From Legionella brunensis (GTDB lineage: Bacteria > Pseudomonadota > Gammaproteobacteria > Legionellales > Legionellaceae), in contig NZ_LNXV01000007.1 in the NCBI RefSeq assembly GCF_001467025.1, positions 1 through 64,000 on the forward strand: a stretch of 64,000 nucleotides of DNA, given 5' to 3'. The notes under the pieces were generated by a model, which made no database searches, was not told where the DNA came from, and saw only the letters and a list, made by a program, of their open reading frames with translations. The position numbers and the translations under genes were made by a program. Numbering within the stretch: the first letter of the stretch is position 1; each line of letters opens with the position of its first letter. Below, one piece after another: positions 9,969 through 19,086 of this stretch.

Positions 9969-10922
9969 TCAAGCTAAAGGACGAGCTGCATCGTTCAGCG
10001 GTACTTCTTTTCTATTTAAGAGATAAGAGTCATTCACCAGCGCTCGGTAGAAAACTTTTGTTGACTCTTTCTGAGCGGTTCGCGGAGAGTCGAGTGCTTC
10101 TTGAGCATACTCTTGTATATCTTTATACAGTTTATAAGTCTCTTCTTCAGTGTGTGTTGTTTTGCTTTCATACTCCTGAATCAAGTCGACCATTTTGGCT
10201 ACTCGGTGGGGGACTCTAAGGGTTTGACCATCTAAAGTTGTGGTAACCCCGCCGCGAAAAAATGCAAAACCACCTAAATCCCAGGGCTCTTTAATACGAG
10301 CTTTAATTTCTTTTATAGCTTGAACATAAGCTTCTGGATCATTGAGGCGAGCTTCGAAATAGCTATTAAGAGCCTCGGTGTTACTAATAACCGCCTGCAT
10401 ATTTCTTGCAAGGTTCAGGTCATTAGCTGCTAAAACCAAAGGATTAAAAATTTTATTGGCCAAATTACTCCATAAATTTTTGACAAAATTTTCATTCTTT
10501 TGAGTTGCAGCATATTCTTGGGCAACTTTTTTAATTAAAGAGAAAATTGCTTTAACTTCTTTATCGAATTCATAATTAAGAGGTAATGTCGTAGGTCTTG
10601 CCTTAAAGCTTGCGGCAAATGTCTTGCTTTCCTCGCGTGCCAGCTCTTTTTGTCGAACCAGTTCAAAGAGGATACCACCTAAAAAGTCGGCACTTCCACC
10701 TCTAATAAAAAGAGGGCCTTTGTCTGCAAAGCACAGTCTACTGAGTTTTTCTATTAAGTGAGGGAAGTTGGAGTCACGTTGCGCAACTATGTTTTGCGCG
10801 AGTTCTTCTCTCTCTTTTTTAGATAAGGCATTTAACTGCTGATAAAATTGTGTATCGAGGTCTTCTTTTAGCAAAAAAGAGGTTTTATTGGGGGCCGCAT
10901 TAAAATTCGCAATAGTAGGCAT
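9969..10922 (-). CDS. Hypothetical protein, PWxLG/DGxxxxPH family member 1
   Basis: 317 residues, soluble and mostly helical, with no function recognised. A short motif block at residues 213-239 reads PWDLGGF, then DGQTLRVPH. The same block, as PWSLGYF then DGKQVSIPHG, occurs at the same relative place near the C-terminus of the protein at 24023-25057. The two are probably distant paralogues. Residues 72-84 (FIRGGSADFLGG) partly echo the FFRGG of the C-terminal block. A single gene with about 200 bases upstream in which I see no clear promoter. An effector-like or host-interaction role is possible but unproved. Confidence 0.7.
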   Translation of the reverse strand: MPTIANFNAAPNKTSFLLKEDLDTQFYQQLNALSKKEREELAQNIVAQRDSNFPHLIEKLSRLCFADKGPLFIRGGSADFLGGILFELVRQKELAREESKTFAASFKARPTTLPLNYEFDKEVKAIFSLIKKVAQEYAATQKNENFVKNLWSNLANKIFNPLVLAANDLNLARNMQAVISNTEALNSYFEARLNDPEAYVQAIKEIKARIKEPWDLGGFAFFRGGVTTTLDGQTLRVPHRVAKMVDLIQEYESKTTHTEEETYKLYKDIQEYAQEALDSPRTAQKESTKVFYRALVNDSYLLNRKEVPLNDAARPLA

Positions 10923-11130
10923 TGGTTATCTCGATTGGGTCAATTCTGTGCATAGTATAGGAAAAAATACTTAAATGAAGATTAACGTATTGCAAAAGTT
11001 TTTATTGAGTGAGAAATAGATTACTAGGGCTGTTTATATTTCGCCAAAATGGTTTGATTTTGAAGATTAGAGTATACATTTTCGGAACGCAGAAAACTAA
11101 GCCACCTGGCTCAGATAATTGTAACAGGCC

Positions 11131-12318
11131 TTAAGGTTTATTTTTTTGAATGGTTAGAACTAACCCTTGGTGATAAGCGTTACATGCACCAGCCTGATCA
11201 CTAAGTTTTTCAAGCAATTTTCCCAATTCAACATAAGCCTCAGCAGTAGCTCTGAAAGCAATGCTTTTTTCAAAATAGTTGCGCGCTTTGCCCCATAAAT
11301 TATTGGTCAAACTTAAACGCCCCAAGCAAAGGTATAAAGCTGCAGAATCAGGATTTTTTTTAAGGAGTGATTCAGCAAAGATCAAAGGTTTATCTCCCAT
11401 ATTCAATTGACCATATAAGGTAATTAATTGTTCATTAAATTCTTTTCGTAGACAGTGATGAAGAATTGATTCCGCTTTTTTATCTTCATGACTTTCAAGT
11501 AAAAAGCGGCAATAAATAGCCATTAACTCGGGATTTTGAGAGAGGTCTTTCGGTAAGTTGGCTATCATTTTGTTTAAAAGTTCAGCCTCGGAGGATTTTG
11601 CAAGGTCATCCAACACTTCTTTGTAAGCTTCAAGACGTAATTGCTCAAATGTTTTAGGTGAAAGTACCCGATTCTTTTTTAATTCAGGTAATAAGGTAAT
11701 TAATTGTGGCCAATCTTTGACTTCCTTATAAAGACGCACCAACAGTTTGAGGACATAAGGATGATGAGGGGCTAAATCTTGCAAATGTCTGAGAGTAGCT
11801 AAGGCTTGTTCCCACTGTTTGTTAGCCAATTGTAGTTGAGCCTGAGTGAGCTCGACTGCAATTTTGGCATCTGGCATTGATTGTTGAGCTTCACGTAAAT
11901 AATCATCCCGTAATTTATTATCGCCCATCTCTTGGGCAGCACGGGCTGCGGTTAAGTAATTGAGTAATGGGGAGTCTGTGTCGGGAAGAGCTCGAATCAA
12001 ATGATTTTTCGCTTGTGCCCAGTAGCCCTCACTAAATTCGATGAGTCCTTTTTGGGTTTTGGCTTGTGCTTTTTGAGTACGGCGTTTCATCTGCCATTTA
12101 CGAAATGCATCAGGACTATGAGTAATTTTGCCTAAGATTAATAGAAAAATATGAATTAAAAAAAACGCAAGAATTACTCCAATAATTGCAACCCATAAAG
12201 TCGTTTCAATTGTCCATTGGTTAATAGCAATTAATATATAGCCAGGATCCCTGTTTAATTGAATACCTAACCAAACAGAGGCCAGCAGGACTATAAAGAT
12301 GATAAGGATACGTATCAT
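11131..12318 (-). CDS. hemY: HemY, heme-cluster TPR membrane protein
   Basis: Proteobacterial HemY of the hemCDXY cluster; it is not the protoporphyrinogen oxidase that carries the same name in Firmicutes. Two membrane helices lie at residues about 3-22 and 40-65. A basic linker (MKRRTQKAQAK) and a run of TPR-type helices follow to the C-terminus. The length of 395 matches the E. coli protein (398). Its exact biochemical role in heme synthesis is unsettled. The start overlaps the hemX stop by four bases. Confidence 0.92.
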   Translation of the reverse strand: MIRILIIFIVLLASVWLGIQLNRDPGYILIAINQWTIETTLWVAIIGVILAFFLIHIFLLILGKITHSPDAFRKWQMKRRTQKAQAKTQKGLIEFSEGYWAQAKNHLIRALPDTDSPLLNYLTAARAAQEMGDNKLRDDYLREAQQSMPDAKIAVELTQAQLQLANKQWEQALATLRHLQDLAPHHPYVLKLLVRLYKEVKDWPQLITLLPELKKNRVLSPKTFEQLRLEAYKEVLDDLAKSSEAELLNKMIANLPKDLSQNPELMAIYCRFLLESHEDKKAESILHHCLRKEFNEQLITLYGQLNMGDKPLIFAESLLKKNPDSAALYLCLGRLSLTNNLWGKARNYFEKSIAFRATAEAYVELGKLLEKLSDQAGACNAYHQGLVLTIQKNKP

Positions 12319-13445
12319 GGTAACTGCTCTCCTTCCTTGGATGCTGGAGTATGTGATTGTAAATTTTTGTTGTCAATTAATTGATTGAGTAAAGGAAGTG
12401 CTTTGCCGATGACAGGCTTAGCCAGGTTTAATTTTTGTTGTTGCAAGGCTTGTAATTGCTTAATGAGCGCTTGAGTGCTCGAAGCTGTTTCATCAAAAGT
12501 GCGTTTTATTGCGTTTATGGCTTGTGTTAATGCTAATTGATATACCGATGAATTATTTTGCAATATGGCCCATTGAGCCTCTTCCAAGTTCAGGCGAATT
12601 ACTTCTTGCAGCATGGCTTGCTGAAGCGGTGATAACAACGGTTCAACATTCTCTTCATGCCGACGGATAACTACTAATTTCCCAAGAGAGTTGATGCTAT
12701 CTCGCAATTGGTCACGCCATTCGGAAGACGTTTTCCCGTTAGTATCATGGGATTGCGGATGGGAGATTGGTTTTTTTAATGGCAAATTAGATAGATTATT
12801 TTTAGCCGCATCTAATTGGCTTAATAAACCTGCGACATCTACCTTAGGGAGGACTTGAAGCTGCGCAATTTCTTGGGCAATGGCCTGTCTGATAGTCAAG
12901 ACTTGCTGATAAGATAAGGCTGCTAATAGCGTATCTGCTTGTTGTAAAAGAGCAATAGTAGTTTGTTGGTCGTCACTCCAGTGAGCATTAATTTGTGCAA
13001 GCTCTAAATAGTATCGTGCTTTTAAAAGAATCCAATCTTGTTTTTGATATAAACGTTGTTGTAGTGCAATTTTTAAAGCATTATCGAGGGCTTTTATATG
13101 ATCTTGTAACTGGATCTGGCTTTGATTAAGGGTTTTGATATCCGTTTCAAGTGATTGGGCTTCTTGCTGCTGTGCTTTTAATGAGCTGAATTCTGTGCTT
13201 AATAGTTGTGTTTTCTGTGTGGTTTTTGCGACTAATTGCAGATTAGCTTTAAGCGCATAAATGCTACAAACAATGGCAATAGCAGCGGTGGCGAGAGCGA
13301 GTATTGAGAAAATTAAAACGAATGTTGGAGACGAAGTTAAGGTGACAGAAGGCTTTTTTTCTACGTGCGGCGTAGATTTTTTAGAATCATCCGGGATTGA
13401 TTTGGAAGACGATTTTTTAGTCTGCACTTCATTGTTATTCGCCAT
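12315..13445 (-). CDS. hemX: HemX, putative uroporphyrinogen-cluster membrane protein
   Basis: Single-pass membrane protein of the hemCDXY cluster, often labelled uroporphyrinogen-III C-methyltransferase although it lacks a methyltransferase fold. It has a Ser/Lys-rich cytoplasmic N-terminus, one membrane helix at residues about 41-66, then a long Gln-rich coiled-coil periplasmic region with WILLKARYYLELA, a typical HemX segment. 376 residues. The start overlaps the hemD stop by 11 bases. Confidence 0.9.
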   Translation of the reverse strand: MANNNEVQTKKSSSKSIPDDSKKSTPHVEKKPSVTLTSSPTFVLIFSILALATAAIAIVCSIYALKANLQLVAKTTQKTQLLSTEFSSLKAQQQEAQSLETDIKTLNQSQIQLQDHIKALDNALKIALQQRLYQKQDWILLKARYYLELAQINAHWSDDQQTTIALLQQADTLLAALSYQQVLTIRQAIAQEIAQLQVLPKVDVAGLLSQLDAAKNNLSNLPLKKPISHPQSHDTNGKTSSEWRDQLRDSINSLGKLVVIRRHEENVEPLLSPLQQAMLQEVIRLNLEEAQWAILQNNSSVYQLALTQAINAIKRTFDETASSTQALIKQLQALQQQKLNLAKPVIGKALPLLNQLIDNKNLQSHTPASKEGEQLP

Positions 13446-14193
13446 GAGCTAATCCTTCGTTAAATTGATGCAGTGTCTGTAAAATGGTTTCTGGATTGCT
13501 GACCATAATTTGCCGAATCCCTAATAGCGCCGCTGCTTCTGCTAAGCGCTCACTAATAACTAGACAAGGCGTATTGCAGAGCCAAACATGAGCGGCTTTA
13601 CCAAACATCGTAAAGATATTTTGCATCGCTTGCTGACTTGTAAACAGTATAATATCCACAGCATTTTCACGCCACAACGAATCAAGATATTGTTGCTTAA
13701 AGTTGGGCATGATGCGTTTGTAAACTTCTATTATGTTTAGATTAGCCCCACGGGCTATTAATGTTTCAGAAATAGTAGTGCGTCCTCCTTCCCCCTTAAA
13801 TAAAAGAACAGTTTTGCCTTTGATATCTTGTAAAGTAGAGAGCGTTAGCAGTGATTCGCTTGTTGCTTCATCGGGAAGACAATCAATAAGGACATTTTGT
13901 TTCCGTAACGCGGCAGCAGTACCTTGGCCAAGCGCAATGGTTTTAATTGCCGATGGCCAAAGGATGTGTTGTTGTTTTAATTTATCAAATAAATAATTGA
14001 CTGCATTGGCACTAATAAAAATAGCTTGTGTCGCATGATGCAGGTTAGGTAACGAAAATTTGAGGGCTTCAATGGCTAATGCTGGGCATTCAATTGCTAT
14101 ACCACCTGCTGCGACAATAGAGGAGCTTAGTAATTTTCCTTGTTCTAATGGTCTAGTATTTAAAACACGTAAACCTTGCAAACACTTTATCAT
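13435..14193 (-). CDS. hemD: Uroporphyrinogen-III synthase
   Basis: Closes and inverts ring D of hydroxymethylbilane to give uroporphyrinogen III. The family is poorly conserved, but the two-lobed pattern is clear: LRVLNTRP near the N-terminus, AIFISANAV, then the second lobe with ILFTSQQAMQNI and a final SNPETILQTL helix. 252 residues is normal. Its place between hemC and hemX, with a 4-base overlap with hemC, supports the call. Confidence 0.92.
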   Translation of the reverse strand: MIKCLQGLRVLNTRPLEQGKLLSSSIVAAGGIAIECPALAIEALKFSLPNLHHATQAIFISANAVNYLFDKLKQQHILWPSAIKTIALGQGTAAALRKQNVLIDCLPDEATSESLLTLSTLQDIKGKTVLLFKGEGGRTTISETLIARGANLNIIEVYKRIMPNFKQQYLDSLWRENAVDIILFTSQQAMQNIFTMFGKAAHVWLCNTPCLVISERLAEAAALLGIRQIMVSNPETILQTLHQFNEGLAHGE

Positions 14194-15107
14194 GGTTGAA
14201 AAAGTAATTTGTCAGCACCCTTACTAAGGAGCGCCTGTGCACAATTATCTGCCAGAGTCATTGCTTCTGAATGGGCTCCTTCTTGGCTGTCTTCAATCAT
14301 GACTGTGCCGCTCATATTTAAAACTCTGGCACGTAAAAGCAGTTGCTCACCCGGTTGTGGCTTGCAATAAACAGCCAAAGGGACATGACAATTTCCTCCC
14401 AAAAGTGCATTAACATGCCGCTCAACTTTTACGCAGAGAGATGAAAGTATGTCATTTAAAGGCGTAATAAGTTTTTGAAGGACTGTATCGTCTTGACGAC
14501 ATTCAATCCCCAAGGCGCCTTGGCCACAGGCCGGTAACATAATTTCATCATCTAAAATTTCACTTACATTCTCCACCATCCCTAAACGTTCAAGACCAGC
14601 AAGTGCAAGCACAATTGCATCATATTCTCCGGCCTTTAATTTCTCTAGACGCGTATTGACGTTGCCACGTAACGGTTTAATGGTTAAATCAGGACGATGG
14701 GCAAGTAACTGTGATTGTCGTCTTAAGCTTGTAGTTCCTATGATTGAGCCTTCAGGTAGATGTTCTAAGCTCCGATGTGCTTGGGTGATAAGTGCGTCAA
14801 AAGGAATATCACGCTTACTAATCACGGGTAAGCAAAGACCTTCGGGAAACGAAGCAGGGACATCCTTCATCGAATGAACGGCAATGTCAGCACGCTTGTC
14901 TAATAAGGCCTCTTCAAGTTCTTTAACGAAAAGCCCTTTACCACCAACTGCCTGAAGTTTGTCTTTTTGAAATCTATCGCCTGAGGTTAGCATAGGAACG
15001 AGTTCTATGCGTACAGCAGGATGGAGTTCATTAATTTTCTCCGCAATAAAATTAGCTTGCCATAAAGCCAGAGGGCTTTGTCTTGTTGCAATCCGTAAAA
15101 GCTCCAT
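14190..15107 (-). CDS. hemC: Hydroxymethylbilane synthase (porphobilinogen deaminase)
   Basis: Polymerises four porphobilinogens on a dipyrromethane cofactor. Visible motifs are LRIATRQSPLALWQA at the N-terminus, HSMKDVP, the arginine-rich TTSLRRQSQL, and the cofactor-binding Cys in GGNCHVPLAVY. I chose the ATG at 15107 (MELLRIATR, 305 residues), which matches the family start; an in-frame ATG at 15143 would add 12 residues of unconserved sequence. First gene of hemC-hemD-hemX-hemY, transcribed away from the gene at 15265. Confidence 0.95.
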   Translation of the reverse strand: MELLRIATRQSPLALWQANFIAEKINELHPAVRIELVPMLTSGDRFQKDKLQAVGGKGLFVKELEEALLDKRADIAVHSMKDVPASFPEGLCLPVISKRDIPFDALITQAHRSLEHLPEGSIIGTTSLRRQSQLLAHRPDLTIKPLRGNVNTRLEKLKAGEYDAIVLALAGLERLGMVENVSEILDDEIMLPACGQGALGIECRQDDTVLQKLITPLNDILSSLCVKVERHVNALLGGNCHVPLAVYCKPQPGEQLLLRARVLNMSGTVMIEDSQEGAHSEAMTLADNCAQALLSKGADKLLFQP

Positions 15108-15264
15108 AGTGAACTCTTTGTTGGCCGTCAATGCCTGGATCATATCACTAATTTTAACAATAGCTATTGCTCATGTTGGGTACTTTTACCCATACAGGTT
15201 TTAGCATCCAAATGGTAAATTTGCGCCCAATTCATTCATTAAAAGTTCAATTGGCTAAATTGTT

Positions 15265-18200
15265 ATGAAAATATATTGGGACAGAATAATAGGTGATCCG
15301 AGTTTGTTGGAGGGATATCAAGAAACAATTAACAAGATTGTGTTTGGTAATTATAAAGCAGCTGATCTGGACTTAAAAAAGTTATCCGGGCATCGTGTTT
15401 ATAGTGTGCGTGTTAATCGGCGTGACCGGCTTCTTTTTACAACAATTCATGTACAAGGAAAAGCTTACTTATTATTGCTAGAGGTAGTACCTGAGCATGA
15501 TTATCAGAAATCTCGTTTTCTTAAATCGGGTGTTTTAAGAAATTATCTTGAGAAAAATGCGAAGGGTTTGACGGAAGAGATCATTAATTTCGAAGAAGGT
15601 TTTATTGATTGTGCAGAAGAAGAGATTAAATTGGAAGGTAGTGCGGAGGATCCAGGGCAACTGCAATATGCGCAAGTAGAATTCTACAATAAAACATTCA
15701 TTGAATTTAATGTTCGTCAACAAGAAGTCAAGCGAGCACCACTACCTCTTCTCGTCAGTGGTCCCCCTGGTTCAGGGAAAACATGTGGGGCCTTTGCAAT
15801 ATTAACCCAGGCTGCACTTCAACAAAATCAAGAAAATGGAGCCTCTTTTCTTTATATTACTGAATCGGCAGATCTCGTAAAAGTAATCCAAGAAATGTGG
15901 GAGGAATTTGCGGCTTATTACGGCGTTGCCAATAATAAAGTGCAATGTAAAACGTATCGGCAGATGCTTCATGAGTTAGATCCAGTTACGAAAGAAAAAC
16001 AATTTGTAGGAGAAGAACATTTTTTTACTTGGTTTACTACTTACGTAGCTAAGCGTAAAAAAATATGTAAAACCACACAAAAAGGAGCACGTTCAAAGAA
16101 CTCAGAAGAAATAAAAATTTTGGATGAGTTTGTAAAACAACAGGAGCAGGTCTATCAAGAATTTCGGATTTTAGGTGCTTATAGTAATCCTATGGAATAT
16201 ATGAAGTTAGGAGAAAAACAATCTTTGTTTCATAGCCCTCGACGAAAACAATGGTTGCTTGAAGCTTATACCTCCTATACCAAAGAGTTGGACAGTAGTA
16301 AGTTTTTAAACCCTGCTTTTTATTTTTTTGAATCGAAATCTAATTATTCTCTTGTTGTTGCGGATGAAGCTCAAGATTGGTCTTTTCTACAATTGATGTT
16401 GATCAGTAATCTAGCTCAAGATTGTGCCTTTCTTATGGATACTCATCAAAGTCTTCGAGACAAAATATCAAAAAGACCTTTTCTTTTCGACTTATATGAA
16501 AAACGGCGCAAAAAACTAACGCATGTTGAGTTATCGACAACATATCGTTGCCCGTCGAATGTTATCCCGTTGGTGAATGAAGTCATTGATATTAAAAACG
16601 TATTAACAGGAGGGATTGCAGATAAGAATGAGTTTGTCGAAATTGCTGACTCTCAAAACACAGATAGTGTAGGTGAGATCCGATGGCGAGATAGATTTTC
16701 TGATAATGAGCTCGCAGAATTAATAAAAGCGGCTTCTACTCCAGCAGTAGCCGTGATTACGCATGAGCGTTTCAAGAAAGAAGCCTCTGCCTTGTTTAAA
16801 ACGCCGTTAGTTTTTTCGTCTGATAAGATTAAAGGACTTGAATATCCAATTACTATTATCTACAAGCCATTGGAACATGAACTTTTTATCGAGGCCAATA
16901 CGATTTTAACCCAAAATATTAAGTCATTAGGGAAAACAATTCATCGTGCTAAGGAAGGCATTGGTAATGTCAAATTTGGCCCTTTGTTTAATCAACTGTT
17001 TGTCATGCTAACACGGACACAGGACATGACAGTGATTTATCAAGAAAATCACCGGGGTTTGGAGACATTAATTAACCGTCTATACCTAAAGGTAATACCC
17101 AATAGTAGTAATCAACCATTAGCCTATGAAATGGCAACAACAATGAATTGGCAGGACGAAGCAAAAAAGCAATATCAAAACGGAAATATTGAACAAGCCA
17201 AGCAGATTTTTATTGAAAAACTAGGGAAGCAAGAAGCAGATTTTGTCAGTTTTTTTTCCCCAAAACCGCAAGTGACTGTGATATCACAGGAAAAACAAAG
17301 ATCTGATCAAGTAACCCAAAAAGAACAGCAAGCTAAACTAACAAAGCCTGATGTTATAGTTAAAAAAGCTCTGCTAACTAAGGAAAAGAAATTAACCAAA
17401 GAGCAATACGTGGAGGGATTATTAAAAAACTGTACTGCGAATAATTTAAGGAAATTATTTAAAGACCCAAATGCAACAAAATATCTTTTTGAGATAGTGC
17501 TTCCAGGAAAAAAATGCCTATTCTTGGAACTTGCTTCATCGGAACATAGTCATGATTTGCTAATTGACGTGTTGAATCAAAATAGTGCGTTTTGTGAGTT
17601 AATTACTGCAAAACACTTAGAAAGCATCTACGCTGGCACGGCAGAAAAACCTTTATTGCTCAGTTTAATTCCATATAAGAAAATTCCAGCATTGCTTTAT
17701 GTATTAGTTAGCTCCAACCGAATGCTAGCTCATAAACTATCTGCACAAGTGTTATGTCAATTAGTTCCTTCGTCTAAAAATCATCCGGGTTGTACGGATA
17801 TTAACGCTGTTTATTTATTATCCCGTTCTGAATTGGGAACGCAAATACTAGGTTACTTATTGATTGAAAATCCAGCCCTAGTAACCCAATCATTTGCTGA
17901 GGCGCTGTGTCATATGGCTAATACGCCAGATGATGTAGCAACAACAGCATTTGCGAACTTGGCTGTCGATGAGAAGGGAATCAAGTTGATTACTTATCTT
18001 TTAATTAAGTACCCGTGGATGATTTCCCATATAACGTCTGAGACTTTATATCATCAGATTACGCTTGAAGGCCCAGGGCTTGAAAACAGCTCCCTTTTTT
18101 CTATTTTATGTTTAATGGGGGAGGAAGGGATAGAAATCCTAACTTTGTTATTAGAGAACAATGAGTGTCTTCGAGGAGAAGCGTTTAGTAGTGCTGCTAA

Positions 18201-19023
18201 TCGTGTAATGTCCGTTCATCATATAAAAGCATACTCTGGCTTATATTCTTTACTGATGGTGAAAAATGGTGTGAAGTTATTTCATAAGTTATTAAACCTT
18301 CCTTCTTCACCTGGCCCCACTCTTTCTGTCGATGCATTAAGCCAGCCCTTTATTGTAAAGCCGGGTATAGTGTCGCCTGAGGCCAATGCCACCTCTTTGT
18401 ATCTCTTAGTTCAAAGTAAGGAGGGAGAGGAGGCATTAATTAAATTATTAAATCAAAATCCTGGGTTAATGGATGCAGTTGTTACTACAATGCTTTGTAA
18501 ACCACTCAACATAATAAAGCATAAAGGGGAAGAGATATCAGTTCTTTATTATCTTAGTTTTTGGCAACGATTCGATCTACTCTCCATCATTTTTCAGAGA
18601 AGGGACTTGGCGACCGATGAGTTTGCAACCGCATTATGTCGTGTAACAAAAGATGGAAGCAGCTCTTATGCCTTTTATTGGCTAACAGCATCTGTATCTG
18701 GCCAATTGTTACTTCGACAACTATTTTGTAACAATCCTAAATTAATAAAGCTCTTAAAACCTGAAATGCTAACGATAACAGTTAATAAACAAGAACAGGC
18801 ATTAACTAACTTACTAAACACTTTTACAGGGCAATACATTATAAAATTGTTTCTTGAAGTGCATCGCTCAGACTCTATCTCCGAACGTCTCCTGGAGGCT
18901 AACCCCCCCCCTGAGACTTTAGAGAATAGCGAGACAAATCGTATTGGTTGGCAATTTTTTGTTCCTGCAGACAAAGACCAACCAGATCCACAAGTGCAGG
19001 ATAGACCTGCAACGAATTGTTAG
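15265..19023 (+). CDS. SF1-helicase-like protein with RelE-like N-terminus and C-terminal repeats
   Basis: 1252 residues in three parts. Residues 1-95 (HRVYSVRVNRRDRLLF, then LLLLEVVPEHDYQKS) look like a RelE/ParE-type fold. Residues about 150-620 carry superfamily 1 helicase motifs: GPPGSGKT with Lys172, VADEAQD at 365-371, a motif III-like FLMDTHQSL, TTYRCP near 425, GLEYPITIIY near 525, and VMLTRTQDM. Residues about 720-1215 hold at least seven copies of a divergent helical repeat whose core reads like LxxLLxxNPxL, for example GTQILGYLLIENPALV and GEEALIKLLNQNPGLM. The tail is Pro/Glu-rich. I do not recognise the full architecture. No clear ribosome-binding site precedes the ATG. It could be a nuclease- or toxin-linked helicase or a secreted scaffold. 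Confidence 0.8.
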   Translation: MKIYWDRIIGDPSLLEGYQETINKIVFGNYKAADLDLKKLSGHRVYSVRVNRRDRLLFTTIHVQGKAYLLLLEVVPEHDYQKSRFLKSGVLRNYLEKNAKGLTEEIINFEEGFIDCAEEEIKLEGSAEDPGQLQYAQVEFYNKTFIEFNVRQQEVKRAPLPLLVSGPPGSGKTCGAFAILTQAALQQNQENGASFLYITESADLVKVIQEMWEEFAAYYGVANNKVQCKTYRQMLHELDPVTKEKQFVGEEHFFTWFTTYVAKRKKICKTTQKGARSKNSEEIKILDEFVKQQEQVYQEFRILGAYSNPMEYMKLGEKQSLFHSPRRKQWLLEAYTSYTKELDSSKFLNPAFYFFESKSNYSLVVADEAQDWSFLQLMLISNLAQDCAFLMDTHQSLRDKISKRPFLFDLYEKRRKKLTHVELSTTYRCPSNVIPLVNEVIDIKNVLTGGIADKNEFVEIADSQNTDSVGEIRWRDRFSDNELAELIKAASTPAVAVITHERFKKEASALFKTPLVFSSDKIKGLEYPITIIYKPLEHELFIEANTILTQNIKSLGKTIHRAKEGIGNVKFGPLFNQLFVMLTRTQDMTVIYQENHRGLETLINRLYLKVIPNSSNQPLAYEMATTMNWQDEAKKQYQNGNIEQAKQIFIEKLGKQEADFVSFFSPKPQVTVISQEKQRSDQVTQKEQQAKLTKPDVIVKKALLTKEKKLTKEQYVEGLLKNCTANNLRKLFKDPNATKYLFEIVLPGKKCLFLELASSEHSHDLLIDVLNQNSAFCELITAKHLESIYAGTAEKPLLLSLIPYKKIPALLYVLVSSNRMLAHKLSAQVLCQLVPSSKNHPGCTDINAVYLLSRSELGTQILGYLLIENPALVTQSFAEALCHMANTPDDVATTAFANLAVDEKGIKLITYLLIKYPWMISHITSETLYHQITLEGPGLENSSLFSILCLMGEEGIEILTLLLENNECLRGEAFSSAANRVMSVHHIKAYSGLYSLLMVKNGVKLFHKLLNLPSSPGPTLSVDALSQPFIVKPGIVSPEANATSLYLLVQSKEGEEALIKLLNQNPGLMDAVVTTMLCKPLNIIKHKGEEISVLYYLSFWQRFDLLSIIFQRRDLATDEFATALCRVTKDGSSSYAFYWLTASVSGQLLLRQLFCNNPKLIKLLKPEMLTITVNKQEQALTNLLNTFTGQYIIKLFLEVHRSDSISERLLEANPPPETLENSETNRIGWQFFVPADKDQPDPQVQDRPATNC

Positions 19024-19086
19024 AGTGGATTGCTTGTTTCTTCAGCTATACAATGGAGTTATTTAGGGATAGCGATAATTTCATAC

